Origin: Polytrichum commune | Taxonomy: Eukaryota > Streptophyta > Polytrichopsida > Polytrichales > Polytrichaceae | Direction of reading: 5' to 3' | Assembly: GCA_950295325.1 (NCBI GenBank) | Contig: OX485806.1 | Span: 44,509,169-44,573,168 of the forward strand | Length of the DNA: 64,000 nucleotides | Part shown: one piece after another, positions 38,721 through 53,600 of the stretch | Layout of the letters: the number at the start of each line of letters is the position of its first letter | How positions within the stretch are numbered: the stretch's first letter is position 1 | The notes under the pieces: model-generated | Told to the model about the DNA's origin: nothing | Databases searched by the model: none | What the model saw: only the letters and a program-made list of their open reading frames with translations | Position numbers and translations under genes: made by a program

Positions 38721-41700
38721 CCAACCCTTGCATACAATTGCACACTTGAAAAAGGTAGAAAAAACAATCTATACAAACATCCCCAAATTAAAACATGCAA
38801 TTAGGGGTTATGTAAAGGATCACAATTGCCCCCAACCTTTTAACCTTATAGTTTATATGTGGAGCTATTGGTTGGATACAGTTGATTAGAAGGGTCAAAA
38901 TGCCAAGCAGGTGCCAATTAATTCTAGAAGTAGTCGGAAATTGAAGTCTAGTGTAGCTTTAGCTTAAAGTGATGACACTTATACTTAGATGCAACCAAGG
39001 TCGAGTAGTGCATATCAAAATGGATGTACTCTAAAGCATGACGTTATCTATAGACAATGGAAATACATGGAGCTAGGGCCCGGTCTAGTCCAAGCATGCA
39101 GTTAAAGAAACGTTAACCCCTAGTTGCGGTTCAAAATGCATTTGAGGGATAGTTATTCTCTTATGACGTGTTGTAAAATATAATTTTCATTGTTTCTCTA
39201 AATCTATTTAGCAAAAACAATTGTGAAACACTGGATTAATTGTCTTGAAGTGTATTTTTTAATGTTGTTAATTTTAATATCCCCCTTCTTACTAGTAGTA
39301 AAAAGACCAAAACCATACTAGTTAAGAACACATAACATACTTTTCAATCTCTTATAATGGTTTTTAAAACTAAATTGGTAAAAACTTCAACAAAATCACA
39401 AATCCTCTTATTTTTGTTGAGAAACTTAATTTAATTGTTTGACATCACAAACTCTATATGATTTGTGTCAAAAATTTACAAGTTTAAATTATAATATGAT
39501 CTTAGATTGATCAAACTTTCACATTTTCTCCTAAGAATTATGCTTTCAATACCGCCAAAATGTGACTCATCCTATTGGATACTCTATCCATTAGGGTTTG
39601 TATGGTGAGTTTTTGTCTTGTACCTGATTGATTTTTGAATTAGTGCTCGAAAGCCTCAATTCATGTTTGATCTAGAATCTGTTGGTGTCTTGTAATTTCA
39701 AGTTTTTATGCAAAAATATGAATTTTATAAGCTTCGATCTCTTACTCTAAACCTTGGATTTGGCCTTTGGCCTTGTTTTTTATGTGATTTGCTAGGGTCT
39801 TGATTTTTTGAAATCTTTGGTAAATAGCCATTGCATAAATATTTTGTTGTTATGCTCTTCTCAACTCTGTAACTTCAAATTGAGCCAAGATCTTGTTCGT
39901 GGTAGCCTTTTCTTTTGTAAGGCATAGTTTTTGCTCCATTCTCACAAGTTGGTTTTGCAATTGTTGCTATTGTAATTTCAAGTCACTTATCTTTTTGGTA
40001 GCTTACGTGTTTTTTTTATGTTGATTCGGTTTTTTTCTTTTGCTTAGTCTCAATTTGGTTGCTTAACTTGTCTAAGAGATGTGGTGGTGCTTTTTGGGCA
40101 AGGTTTTTGAGTGCTACCTCCATCTTGTAATTCATGACATTCAATTGCTCAAGGAACTATTCTATCCACTGTAATTTGGGTGTATCAAATTCTTATGTAG
40201 TTTCTTAAAGTGGGTCATGGTCGTCTAAATTGTTTTGCTCTTAGTGTTTATTTACAAAAAAATGGTTTGGCTCTGGCTACTAGGATGGATTTTGAGGTCA
40301 CATGAGATGATTTTCCTCGCGTTGGTATGTTTGCCTCTATCTCAATTTTCCTTTTTAAAAGGGTTTTTTCTTAATCTTGATAGAACTAATATCCCTACAT
40401 TCGATTCTTGTTCAATTGTCAACATTCCTCACGTATGAAAAACTTGGTTAGTGGTGGATGAAGGCATGTAGGGAAGGGGCGACTTGTTATGCACAAGGAC
40501 ATTGATATGGCCATTTGTCTAATGTTTGGGCAATTTCAAGGTTTCCCTGTCTAGATCATGCAAATACACTGCGTTCCAACCCATTGGAAAATGCTTGTGC
40601 AAGACGGAGTCCGAGCTATTGTTGTCAAGTACCCACGGGGAGGTCACTTCATTGTCAAGTTGACACCACGTGCGGACAAAGTTTGCTACCCCTATATTAC
40701 ATGCCATATATAATTTTAAAATTTATGATATTTTTTCTACATATACATAACCATTGATAGTATCTTTTGTATACATTTTTTAAATTTTTAGTCATCTTTT
40801 TTTTTTTTAGTAATTGTTTTAGTTCAATTCTGTGTCATTCTAGTTAGAAATGGTATGTTTTATGAAAAAAACAAATCATCAAATTTAGTTACCACTTTTG
40901 ACTATGTCATAGGTACTGTGTATATCTACTCATGAAAAAAAATTGATAAAATTTTGACCCATTTTGGTGGTGCAACATACCAAAAGAAGATTTTTTTTGG
41001 TCGCACGTGGTGTTCAACTTGACAATGGAGTGATCTACCTGTGCAAGTACCACGACCTCCACGGGGACAAGTGGTAGCCATGTGTGTGATTTGCACTTAG
41101 ATGCCAACACCTTGTGGTTGATTGGCACGTGGCTCGTGACCAAAATAACAATACACACATAATTATGTAATGCCTCCTTGCATGCAACCCCACGTCCACA
41201 CTATGAGCACATATGTGAAGAGATCAAAGCATGGGGACCCTTCATAAAACAAAGGATGGAGGGTTAGCTAGGGGGGAAATACTACATCAATAAGCAAAAG
41301 AATTGATGTGAAATCAACAAATTACAATGACATTAAGGAGGCCCTTGGTCCACAACTTACCCTCTCATCCACCAGTGATTGTAAGTGATTATCCTACAAA
41401 AAACTATAACAGATGCAATGCTACTTATCACTTATGCACCAAAAGCTTGAAGCCACAATGCAAGGTGAGGCAGATGGAGTAGAAATGTTCACAATTTGCA
41501 TAATGTTGCCTAAAGAAATACCATTAATATTTTTTTAAGGTTCAAGTTGATACAGTTGTATAAGCAATAGTACTCGACAAATTGGACTCCTTCCTTTCAC
41601 ATATTCACATGGGGTCTCTAAGTTCATACCGGTGTGCACATCAATGTCATCCAACAACAAGTAAGCCAATCCCCATTTGTAGGCGCACCTTGTGTTATGA

Positions 41701-44577
41701 AAATGAATACAATAGGAGTTCACATGCACATGACAGTTGAAGGCGGTTATGGATAACCCACATGGAGATGAACAACGACATGGTTTTATGTGGGTCCGCA
41801 TTTGCACAAAAAAATTAACTATATCAAGTATTAGAGAACGATGAATTGTTGCATTTGAGGAAATACAAACGACAGGGTGGGGTGGGGTCACAAATCCCAG
41901 AAGCTCTTAGTAGGGATCCATGGATGTTAGAAGAAGAAAATAATACACGTGGATGCCAATAGGCCCATGAATGGGCAATGAGAAACATAGCATCACAAAC
42001 TTGTGGCAATTGCAAGTGCACTATAGTAGTTCATTGAGGAAATTTGCGGCATCCACCAAGCATCCAAACTTCTTCCAAACACCTCCCGACAATGCGACAT
42101 CCGATTGGAGGTCCATATGTTTTTTCCTACCAATTGCCGACTAGAAGAGCACAATCCTACAATGTTGATACCACACATTTTTCCAAAGAGAAATGATAAC
42201 AAAGATACTCTAGCAAATGACTCTCAATAACCCACATTCGTGTCTCTGAAATGTTGCAATATAAGAGTGTAGAAAATAATTTTGTTTGTACAAAATGTTG
42301 TATCCTAATCAATTTTTAGGATCATCTTAAGAGCATGGATTAGTACGGTTTTAGTTTCAAGCAGGGCAATCAAGGAGATGCAAGGTTGATGGTTTAGTCT
42401 TTCTTTCATGTCAATTGGTTTTCTTTATTTATTTTGCAGATTCTTTGTTTTTACAACCTCTTCGCTTTCGCATTGTCTTTGCTTCTATTTGCTCTACTGA
42501 TCCCATTGCATTTTTCTTTCAATTGGTCATATGTTTCCCTTCTCTTCTACTGATCACATCTTTTTGCGCTACCGTGGTCAACTACACTATGAGCTCCAAG
42601 GTTGAACTTCTATCTTCTTCATTTTTGCTAATTGGAGGTTCATTTGTTCCTTGGTAGTGCAAATTCTTGAATAATACTAGGGATTTTGTTACTAGTGTTT
42701 TCATGATACTAATGCCATGATGCAACAATCTATAAGTTTTCATTTCTTGGAGTGTCATGAAGGCCATTTTTTTAATGTTCTTTGAGTGCTACAAAGTATT
42801 GTTCCACCATCCACTTTTGAGGTATTTGAGTATTGCATTGTACCATGCTTAGGGTGCCATGAATGAGTGTTTTTTGGAGGCTAATGATTAATTTACGTTA
42901 TTTAGTGCTACAAAGATCCCAAACACATGTCTTCCCACCCCATCATTTTCACAACTTCCATCCAATAAGTCCTTGTAAGCAAATATTGGTTGTTAAAAAC
43001 TACACTTCACCTACTTGAATGCTTTTGCATTTATTTTTTCTTTTCAGGGACCATTAGCATAATCTTCATCCTTATGCAGTGAGGGTGAAAACATCACTTC
43101 ACTAATAATATTTCTCTACGGTTTTGATTGTTTAAGGTTTTTTGAATGTTGACAATTACATAGCTCTTTGTTTTAGATCCCCGTCACACAATTAAGAAGA
43201 CAAAATAAGCCCCTAAAGTCACATTGTCTTGGACGACAACTAATCTTGTGCCCAAGGCTTTGTTTGTGAACTTGCAAATCCTAGAGGATGATTTGATGAT
43301 CTCATAGTTAGGTCAACAAGAGTTTTTTGAGTTGTGCATCCATGGCACTAATGGTTGGCAAGATGGGGTGAGTATTCTTGCCCTTCACCTTCTTTTCTTA
43401 TAATGTCTTTGCATTTTTATTTATTTATGTTTCCCATCAGACATTGTACATTGTCTTAGGGTTTTATATATTTTGACATGCTTACAATCACCATTTTTAG
43501 GTCTTTTGCACTATCCATTTATGTCATCTAGGTATTCAAATACATAACAAAAAAATTAACGTTCTTCAAGCCAATTTATCTTAGGGTGAAAAATCCTTTT
43601 TTTGCCTTGCATTTTTCTTTGAACCATATCCTTCTACAATTTGCAACTCCTACATGTCACCCCATTTAATTCAGTGTTTTTTGCTTTGGTTTTTTTTAGT
43701 GTTGCTACATGTCCCCTAGGCAATCTTGTGTTTTGCACTATGTATTTGTGTGATTCTCCATGTCCACCTTGGCTCTACAATGTTTTTTTATCACATATAT
43801 ATGTCTGCCTTTCATTTCTCCTACATGTCCGCCTATTTGGTTTATTGTTTTTTAGGTATTTCTTACCCTTGTAGCCTTATATCCTTGTATTTTTGTACCT
43901 TTTAGTGATTCTACATATCCTCCCAAGTTGTTTATTTGATATAAACTTTATATCCTTATACAATTTCCCACTAATATTTTTCCTTTACTCTACAATATTT
44001 CTCTTTGTCTATATTTGTATCCTTAATTGCTCTTAGATGTCCCCCTATGTAGCTCAATGTCCTTCATTATATATGTTAGAGCCCTTTATTATTTTTATAT
44101 TAGCTTTATTTTCTTCTTTGTTGCATTACCTTACCCTACAATAACCTCTACTTCCCTTTCATATCCATTATGAAATAGTACTGATGTGGTGTTGTTGTGC
44201 GCATTTGGTGCAATTGTTTGATAGGAATGATGGGAAATCCAAAGGCTTTCGATGAATTATGAAGCAAAATCAAAGACCATGTGCAATTTTATTTGAAGAA
44301 TATGAATATGAACATGTCGTACTTGAAGTGTATTATCAATCTAGAGCAGAAATTACAATGATAAACAACATGTATATTTTTTCTTGCATTCACTGTTAAA
44401 CATTGTATAAAAATAAAAACATAGTTTTTTACCATAGGATGTTCAACCTTTGCAAGGTTTATAATGGGGATAGGCCATTCAAGATGTATATGACTTAGAA
44501 GCTTAGTAAGCATGGTGAGAAATTGAAGGTTTCTTCTCCCCCATCTTTAAATGTTGCATCCCTTATAGAGGTACTAA
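38721..44577. other. AT-rich intergenic DNA, no gene seen
   Basis: Nearly 6 kb of AT-rich sequence has only short frames without motifs on either strand. Runs of A or T (for example 40797-40809) and many TTTT words are present. I could not identify protein remnants, so it may be host intergenic DNA or very old transposon debris. Confidence 0.5.
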
Positions 44578-45495
44578 TGTCGCAACCCTTGCTAGCGCCC
44601 CTTAACCATTTCTCAATTCTAGCAAGGGTAACGAGCGCTAACCCTTTGCATCCGCCATGCAATGATTAGTTCTCCATACTGCGGACCTCTAAGCTCATAG
44701 GTGGGGGACCAACCCTCCTACTTTGCATTTTGAAACGCTCCCCTTAATTGGTAGCCCATGATTAACTGTGGACTTCCATTCATGGAAGTCCAATCTTAAA
44801 TTGATCACCACGTTACTGAAGCAACACTACAACAACCCAAACCATACTAGGCAACTATGCAACACCCGTGGAGGCCATGCCGTTTGGCCTCGGGTCGGTT
44901 CAACTGGCCATGCCGCCTCATCCATATAAGCCTCTAGGAATTTGGGCAGGGCGTACCTTACCATAAAGAAACCTTTTGTCTCTCTACTAATAGTTGGGGC
45001 CAAGTAAACATTTCTCCTTAGCAGTTGGGGCTAAAGCCCCCAGCAGCTTCAAACCACCATAACATCTTTCCATGTTCTTTGATGCTATCAAAAAATCCTT
45101 TATCAGCATTTACTTGTTGTGTAGATGCCGATGGACCCCTCAATTGCTTCATTCAGGCAAGTATTGAGGAAGTTATGCCTATTCAAACCTTAGCAGTCTC
45201 GGATGCCACTCCTAGGTCACTGTTGTCCTAGGGCGTTGTCCCTAGGCAACGCTCTACTCAAATTGCCATATCTCTTAGCTCACACCTCCAATTAAGGTGA
45301 TCTTGAGCATTCTTAATCCCGCACGCCATAAGCTACGCATAGCTTATGGCTTTATCATCATGATTCCTAATCTTTGTGGGTAGGAGGCATTTCCAACGCT
45401 AGGTGCCCTCACCCACATTAGGATGACTTGTGCCCTCTCACCAACAGCGCCACAAGTCCCAAGTGTCACTTTGAGGTCCTGTTGTGCCCACATGA
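44578..45495 (+). repeat. LTR-like dispersed repeat, copy B (3' truncated)
   Basis: This copy begins TGTCGCAACCCTTGCTAGC and stays similar, in inverse, to 51236-50310. That includes the TGGACTTCCATTCATGGAAGTCCA palindrome near 44770 and taagctacgcatagctta near 45340. Similarity ends near tgttgtgcccacat at 45495, about 60 bases short of the terminus seen at 50264. It is more diverged than copies A and C. Confidence 0.75.
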
Positions 45496-46374
45496 GTAAT
45501 TAATTTAAAAGCAACATAATCTTGGTGTTGAAATTTTTTGAAATTTTTTAAGTAACATTCAAAAGATGAGAGGGACCAGAGGCAAGAGAAAGTTAAGTTA
45601 GGTTAAATTGAGAGGCAAGGTTAAGGGAAAACAATTGAAAAAGTCAAATGGTAAACTAGTTTTTTTTGGGTTACCCCAAAGATATAAAGCAATGTGGGAA
45701 AAAATGGGAGAGTTGGAGGGGTCTCAGGAGCTCGGAGAAGAGAAACTCATTAAGAACAAGTGAGAAGACAAACTCACAGGTAGTAGGCAAAAACATTGTC
45801 TCAATGTGGAAAGGAGGGAAAAACAACGTCGTTGCAATAAGGGGTAGGTTGGTTTTTGAGATCGGGAAGTGGTAAGGCATGCAAGATTGCATGCTGAAAG
45901 AAGAGCGTGGAAACCGTGCCGCATTGTGGAACACTATGGTGTGGTGTTGATGTGGAGCAACTTTGGTGAAAATTGCCGAAGAGTTTTAAAGGGCGTACAA
46001 TTAGGGTAGGAGGAAGAGGGAGGATGAAGGCACATGCTGGAAGCTTTGCCTTGGGTAAGGTTTTCTTGATGTTGTTGAGCAGGAGCGGAGGATTTGTTCA
46101 CGTCCAAACCAGGTAACTAGTTTGGGAATCAGTGAGGGCCTTTAGTGTGGCAGGGTTGTGCAGTGCAAGTAACAATCTTCAGGTCTAGTAAAGCTGCCTA
46201 GAGGGGGCAATCTTGTGGGTTGCGATCGGTTTGTTTGTAACAAAAGCAAAACGGCAAGGAGGAGTTAAGTCGGCTCAATAAAGATGCAGAGTTAGAGGTG
46301 CCTAAGAGAACAAGAGAGAAAAGGGAAAACTGAGGCAAAAGCCAGTTGGAAAGAGGTTTTTTTGTGTGGGAAGT
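45496..46374. other. No gene recognised
   Basis: Purine-rich, GC-moderate sequence (gagaagagaaac, gggaggatgaagg) has only short frames without motifs. It ends at the start of the solo LTR at 46375. Confidence 0.4.
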
Positions 46375-48246
46375 TGTGAGCCCAAATTATCGCTCACATA
46401 TGTTTTTAATCTCGCAAAACATTAAAACTTAGATTTAGCATTGCACTGAATACTAGAAAAGATAAAAGGGTTATGTTCTTTCGTATGGATTTGAGTTGAA
46501 TTAAAGGCTGGGTAGTGAGTCACCAAGTGCTAAAGGCTTGGGAGAATTAATCTAGGAGTAAATAGTGGGTTGTTGAGGCTTAGTGTTAGAGGGTGGAATT
46601 GATTATTGAGGGGTTAGTTAAGGGGTTAGGCTTTAGGCACGGAAGTACGACCGGTAGCTGGGTTTTTATTGACCACATTAGGATTGAATAGTGATTGTTT
46701 TAAGGGAGGGCCACTGGAGACCCTAGAGGAATACGGGTTCGGTATCGGCAGGTGGTTGGGCTGGCGGCTCTCTGCCACAGTTGCTCTCTCAGTAGGAGGA
46801 GACATTGCAGAGCCCGAAGGCGGTGCGGTGCGGCAGTCTCCCTTAGGCTGTCACAGGTATGGATGTCAGGAGGTAGGGGAACATTGGGTAGGAATTGAAG
46901 ATGATGCACGAGGAGCTGGCGGAGGATGAGCTGAGACCTTTGAAATGGGAGCCAGCAACCAGCTCAGCCGAGGGCCCTACACTTCAACGAGTGCAGACCG
47001 AATTCGGCAGGAGACAGTGTAGTAGCGAGGGATGACATTACCCAACTGCGGAGAGAGTTGAGCTGTTGAATCCTCACATTGCCTTGAACTCAAGCATTGA
47101 GCCTGGAGCAGCGAGCTACACTCAACAATCTCTGGTAACCCTGAATCTGCTCTGACCCCTGAAATTCCGAATCCTAGCTCGAAAAGGTAAGGCCAGTGGA
47201 AGAGTTGAGAAGCGGTTCGGAATGAGCATTGCACCATTGCAGAGCTACGGGCTAGGAGCAGCTATCACGCTGGATTGGGCAACGAGACACATCTCGGATA
47301 GATTGAGGGGTAATCTGAGGAAGAGGAGGAGGCAGGTGAGGCTCACCTGTTGGTGTCGAACATCGACTGTGGCAGCAGGCACATCGGGACTTATAGTAGG
47401 AAGAATGGGTTGAATGCTTCTGCATCCATGCCGCCGTGAGGTAGCATTGGCACTGAAAGGGTGGCAATAGATTGCAGGGGTTCGACAGGGTGTGGGTTTA
47501 TGAGAGCCCAGTTGCTGGCATGGAATTGATGGAGAGTTGAGCCCACTCGCGTGTTGTGGAGCCTTGGCTTAGAAATCAGGGCACACTGAGAAGAATTCTG
47601 AGAAAGATCGGGCCGAAGGAGGATGAATGTGAGTGTCAGGGGCAAGGGGGCTTTATTGAGCGCCGATCAGATCTGGTGCCGGGAGAGGGTCTGTTGGCGA
47701 AAGAGGCTAGGCAGAGTCCGAGAAGGGTGACGCTCGACACAAGACCCTGGAGGTCCAACAAGGGGGGGTTGAGACAGGGCCGAGCTAACGGCAAGCAGTT
47801 GGAGAGGTGACGGTTGGGACAGCAGCCGGCTATAGAGCCTTGAGGCTACTGAGTTGGATTGCGATAAACAACCTGGTTATGTGGGCTTTTGACAAATTGG
47901 TTAATTAGGAGGAGCAGGCATTGTTAACCACATGTGTGAGTGGTATTGCTTTCATTTCATTAGACGATGGGTTGGTTAGTTAGGATAGTTAAAGTTGAAG
48001 GGTTTTGGGTTTTCAGAGTGGGTGTTGATTTCCATTAGGGGGTTTGTGTTAGCCATGACCACCAGGTGAAAGAGTGTTTTTAAACACTTGTTAACCTTGT
48101 GCATTTGAATAAAAAGTGTGTGTTGAAAATTATGTTGTGGAAACATCGAGTACTGATCCAAGGGCTAAGTGAAGCGGGCAAGTGCATGTGAGCCATAGGC
48201 TCTCACCCGGACTACAACGCTTAAGGGTGGGGGTTTGTGGCTGACA
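46375..48246 (+). mobile_element. Probable solo LTR of the TGTGAGCCC family
   Basis: It starts TGTGAGCCCAAA and ends GTTTGTGGCTGACA, giving TG...CA termini. The flanks are gAAGT (46370-46374) and tAAGT (48247-48251), a 5-bp target duplication with one mismatch. The left end matches the copies at 7939 and 10307, and the right end (gacgcttaagggtg region) matches 9250-9282. The central 46.7-47.9 kb is GC-rich and differs entirely from the minisatellites in the other copies. An aataaaaagtgtg near 48109 is a plausible polyadenylation signal. No coding capacity is evident. Confidence 0.7.
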
Positions 48247-50263
48247 TAAGTACTGGAATGGATCTCAAGAATGGCTATCCTTACTAGACATGGTGGTGGT
48301 AACCTCTCAAGGGTAGAAGGAATGAAGACTTAGCGGCTTGCAGTGGGGCGCCAATATCTAGTGGAGAGTGGGCATTCATGGGCACGAGTTCTCTCTCAAA
48401 TTTGGCATCACGGTGATGTAGGATCACAACGGAGTGGTTGGAAAAGAGGATGCCAATGGATCTCCTGTTTTGAGAATGGGGGTCGAGGCTTGATGGGAAC
48501 GTTACCTCCTCATGCAATTTGTGTTAATGTTGGTCCCCAAAGATGGTGATTCAATGCCTATCATATGAGGCATCAATGTAGTTCACATGGAAGTTCTCTT
48601 GCCCTTTCCATTTTAGATTATTGCATCCCACAATCTAGAAGAGCCCAGTGCAATCCACTCATGTGTCAGCTATTTATTTATTTATTTTTCCCACGTAGAG
48701 AGTGATGGTAGGTTAAGGTTGTACTAGTCAATCCGTGTTGCCTTGGTTTTATACGGGTGGTACTACATGTGCATGTGAGATCACCAGTTAGATTGCTTGT
48801 GGAAGCTATATCTTGGCGTATTTTTACACGAGGGAAATGGCCGCTATCCCTTGTGCTCGTAGGATGGGTTGGCACTCTCTCTCAGTCATCCCAATCTAAA
48901 CATTCCAAGGAGCAATCATTTCTTAGGAGTTGCCTAAGTTGCATTGTTGGATCTGCAATCCCTATGTGGATTTCCAACGTGGGTCGTAGCTTAATTGATA
49001 TGAGGGAGAGACACGTGAGTTTTGGAGGCGCAAATTGCAGACTGGGGTTGTACGAATGAGGTGGTTGCGTGCGGAGGAGATTCGGGTTCCGAACGCCACC
49101 GAGGAATCCTCTGGAGTGCTTGGGAGGAAGTGATTATTGGGGTAGGGGTCTCCAATACACCACGGTGGATAATCGAATCCCCATGATACCTGTAGTCCGG
49201 ATCTAGGCATAGTGAATGAACATCGGTTGCACATGATTAATTAGCAGTCTAGTAGAGGTACTGATTGACCTTGTTGAGAGCATTCAATCGCCATGGTTGG
49301 ATTTGGGAGCAAGCGCATTAAATAAGGATGGTTCCAATCAGAGGTTCAATCTGTTGTCGGTGCATGGTTCATGTATGAGTAGTGATAGGAAGGTGATTTT
49401 AATACTAGTGGTGCCGATAGTTTCATTGGGGTTCTCATGCTATTATTTTGTCTTTTTAAAAAAATGCACAAATTCATTAGAAATGGACTGCTTCAATTGA
49501 TTGGGGGCTGAGATCTGGTCGAGTGCAAGAGAGTAGTAGGAAATCCTTAGGAGGGGGGCTTGTGGCACGGGAAATGGTTTCTGATGCCAAGGGTTGGGAA
49601 AAAAATTGCAATTTGTGAAATTTTGTTGTCGGAATTGTTGTAGTAGTTAGACTTGGCTCCAAATTGTGAGGTTTTTCTTTGCCTTGTTGCCAAAAGGACC
49701 AATGACATTGTCATAACTCGGATCTGGACTACCCGTGAAGGGGACACGTGCCACAGTTGCAAGGTAGCATAGTGTTGTTATATACTGAATCTTAGGCTTT
49801 ATTGGATGTGCGGATTGAAAACCATCGATTGTAGTTTGAGTGGACAATCAAGAGTATATTGACTCTAAGAGAGTCAGGGTGAGGCAAATTGCAGCTCTAA
49901 AGTCGGTAGTGAACGTACCATTTATTAAGTACCATCTATTTTTCCATGCTCAATTTTGCCACCTCTTATTATGGAAATCAAGCATGTTGCAGGTTGTTGT
50001 TCGGCAATTGGGTCTTTGCACACTGGATATTCTAGAAAAAATGTATGGTATGGGGTAGTGATTATCATTTGCAAGGGTAATCTTGAAATAAATGACGTGT
50101 GGGAAAATAAGTAAATTGAAAATGCCACTGGGGGGGGCACAACATCTTGCTGAGATGTAGTGAGAAGGAAGCCCACCATAATTTGGCATCAACAGCAAGG
50201 TTGGGGCTCACTATCATGTAATCAAGTGAATCAAAAATAGCTAAAGCTTGGTGCAATGGGTTG
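48247..50263. other. No gene recognised
   Basis: Mixed-composition DNA has short frames on both strands and no recognisable motif. I see no long repeat here shared with the rest of the window. Confidence 0.4.
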
Positions 50264-51236
50264 TGTCACGCACCTCTCTGTGAGGAGTGCCCGGAATACC
50301 ATGGGCACAAGGGGGACCCCAGAGTGACACCCGGGACTTGTGGCGCCGTTGGTGAGAGGGCCCAAGTCATCCTAGTGTGGGTGAGGGCCCCCGGGGTTGG
50401 GAACGCCTCCCACCCACCAAGACTAGGAGGCATGAGGAAAAAGCCAAGAGCTATGCGTAGCTCATGGCGTGGTGATTCTAGAATGCTCAAGAACACCTCA
50501 ATAGGAGGTGTGAGCTAGGAGTTATGGCAATTTGAGTGGGGCGCTGTCCCGGGACAGCGCCCTGGTACAGCAGTGCCTGGGAGTGATTCCCGGGGCTGCC
50601 AAGGTTCAAACAGGCATAACTTCCTCAATACTTGCCTGAATGGGGCAAGTGAGGATCCCATCGGCATCTACGTGAAGCGTAGATGAAGATGAAGTGGTTG
50701 CTTGTTAGCATCAGACATCATACAAGGAAGTTATAATGGTCTGAAGCTGCTGGGGGATTCTAGGCCCAGCAGCTAAGGGAAAATGTCTACTTGGCCCCAA
50801 CTCTTGGTAGAGAGACAAAAGGTTTCTTGACTGTGGGGTAGGGGCCCCGCGTAGAGTCCTAGAGGCTTATATGGGTGAGGTGTTGTGGCCTCACCCACCC
50901 GAGGCCGAACGGCAAGGCCTGCATGGGCTTTGGCCCATTGTGAGGCCATAGTTGCCTAGTATGCTTCGGGTTGTTGTAGTGTTGCTCCGGCAACGTGATG
51001 ATCAACATAGGATTGGACTTCCATGAATGGAAGTCCACATCGAAGAAATGGGTTACCGATTGAGGGGTGAGTCCCGAAAACAAAGTAGGAGGGTTGGTTC
51101 CCTCCTATGAATTATAATGTCCGGGGTAGGAGGAGCTAACCATTGGCATGCCGGAATGCGAAGGGTTAGCGCTCGTAATCTTTGCTGGAAAGGAAAATTG
51201 GCAAGATTGTTAAGGGAGCTAGCAAGGGTTGCGACA
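50264..51236 (-). mobile_element. Probable solo LTR of the TGTCGCAACC family (copy C)
   Basis: This is the most complete copy, 973 bp, opening TGTCACGCACC and closing GGTTGCGACA on the displayed strand. The flanks are GGTTG (50259-50263) and GGCTG (51237-51241), a possible 5-bp duplication with one mismatch. In its own direction it carries the TGGACTTCCATTCATGGAAGTCCA palindrome near 51030 and a catataagcc TATA-like motif near 50868. Copies A (1160) and B (44578) are truncated relatives, and fragments occur at 7207 and 9338. Confidence 0.7.
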
Positions 51237-53600
51237 GGCTGTGTTGATTGAGCTGCAAGTGGCAAATTAATTTTGCTTGTTGGATGCACTTGTGTAGATT
51301 GCAATTGGGTTGGGAAGGGTCAGTCGACTCTCTTACAAGGTTACATTCCAGGTTGAAGGGGGAATGGCATCTGAGTCAAAGTTGCGTAGCTACTTGTTCG
51401 AGGGCTAGGATTTAGGATTTAGGTGCTCATCAAAAGGCAGTGAAGGGTAGCAACAATGCATCTCAATGTAATCAATGGTAATGGGGAAGCAATTCAAGCT
51501 TAGGAGTAAGAAAGGAGGGAAGGTGCCCCTACTAAATTAAGAAGAGGTGAAGGTCACGCCCATTTGTATCAAAGTGGGAGTCGCCAAACAAATGCAGTGA
51601 ATTAAGCAGCTGAGAATGCTTGCAGGTGGCAAAACCGCACTATTTCACTGCTCGGTGACAGTGCATACAACACGTTGGGTGCACGGAGGTTGGGTCACTT
51701 AGGGGGATAATTAGATCAACTCTTGTCCTACATTGGGACTAGGAACTGGGAGAGTTTGTGAGTCAACTATGGCAGGGTGGCAAAAGGGTAAGGGTAGCGC
51801 AATTAGATGTTGCATGGATGTGAGGTAACTAGGTCTAGGGTTTCATTGAACATTGTGGGTGATTTACATATCTTTTACATGTGAATCAAATATTTCTAAA
51901 CGCTTATATGTCTTAATATATGCATTTAGTCATTGAAGGCCACAACACATGAATTGTGATGTAATGTCGCACCATTTGGCAACGAAGGCTGCATCCAAGG
52001 TTGCAATGTTTCTTCCGGCCCCAAGGCATAAAATGAAGGCCATGAGGCCTCCTCTACAACCCAAACATTTGTCTAGTGGAGAACATGCTCCTCCATACAA
52101 TTCACATATTAAGGCATGCTCAAACACCAAACAACAGACTGTAATCCCACCCAACATTACTCCTCCCACTAAAGATTTTGAATTCCATGTGGTGAAGCAC
52201 GATCTTGTTCTTCAAACTCCATCTGCCTCCAATTCACGTGAAGAAGTTGAAATACAAGTTTGAGGCAATGCCACTCATTTCTTTGGGCAAGCCAACGACA
52301 ATGCATTTCTTCCACTTGAAGTAGACATCAATGGTCTTTATATTCTCATCATTGATACAATTGAGATGGGGATGCTAAAAAAATGAGTTGATGATCCAAA
52401 TGCGTGGATACATTCACCAATAGTTGGAGGATGGGACAATTGGCCAACATATTGGTAGTGCATTTGGATAGAAGGACCTATTTGGCAATACACAAATATG
52501 TCCTTCAACTTACATTTAATTATTTTTCATTGTCCATTTATTTAATGTTGAGTACTCTCTTGGTTTTTTTATTTCTCGTATTTTTATTTTTATTTATATC
52601 TCAATTGTTCTTAACAAACTAATGTTTATTTTTTATTTTTTTCTATGGTTTTTTTCATTCCTTACACAATATAAGAACTACAGTTTAACACAATGACCTT
52701 GTACATAGGACATACATCCAGATCAAGTATTTTAAGTATAAATTTGACGCTCAATGATATGAAGAACTAAAAAACCTAAAGGATTACCTTCACTACCACA
52801 TAGCACACAAGGAATATAAAACCCAAAATGTCGTCGCAATTGTGAGCTTCGAGGACTTCCTTCAAAACCATGTTCAAGGTGAGCTCAATAAATTTGACAT
52901 GGCCAAGAAAATAAAACAAAAGGCATTGGAGTGGGATGGTCGGCATTGTTTTAGATTTTTAGGAAATGGTCTTTTAAACACTATATTTGTTAAATTGAGA
53001 CTTTCTCTAGTCTCAAATTAATATATGGATCAAACAACATTCCGTGTTCCGAAACTATATTGTCAACAATCTCAAATACATTATATGTTCTAATATCCCA
53101 AATCTATGATGTGTGGACATAAGCACATATGGTAGAGCACTCAACACCAACTTCATCAACAAAAACACATTGGGTAGAGCACTCCAAACTAGTTTCACCC
53201 AAAAAACATATTAAATGATTTCTATTATTAACATGGTCAATAAAATATAGACATTGCAACATACAAAGTGCATGTCATAAATGCATATTTTTTCAATGGA
53301 CAATTTAGTCCCAAACTTAATAAAAAAATGAACTTCACATTTGTATTGAAATATAGTAAATGGATATTCATCCAACCCCAAACAATATAGCATTCGCAAG
53401 TTCTACCCAAACTTTGGCCCAATTTTGAAGAGCACACATATGAGTAATATATATTCGTAGAATTACATATTACACTATAATCATGCTAACACAATCCTAC
53501 CAACTTCTCATTTAACGTGGGTTGCTTCTTCTGCGATCCGAGCAAGATTGTCTTTTGCAAAAGTTATGTACTTTTGAGGGATGGACACTGATCCACTATG
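51237..53600. other. AT-rich intergenic DNA, no gene seen
   Basis: A 104-codon frame at 51949-52263 has no recognisable motif. The sequence ttgagactttctctagtctcaaattaatata at about 53000 recurs in similar form at the right edge of the window (63970), so a dispersed repeat is present. The rest is AT-rich and featureless. Confidence 0.4.
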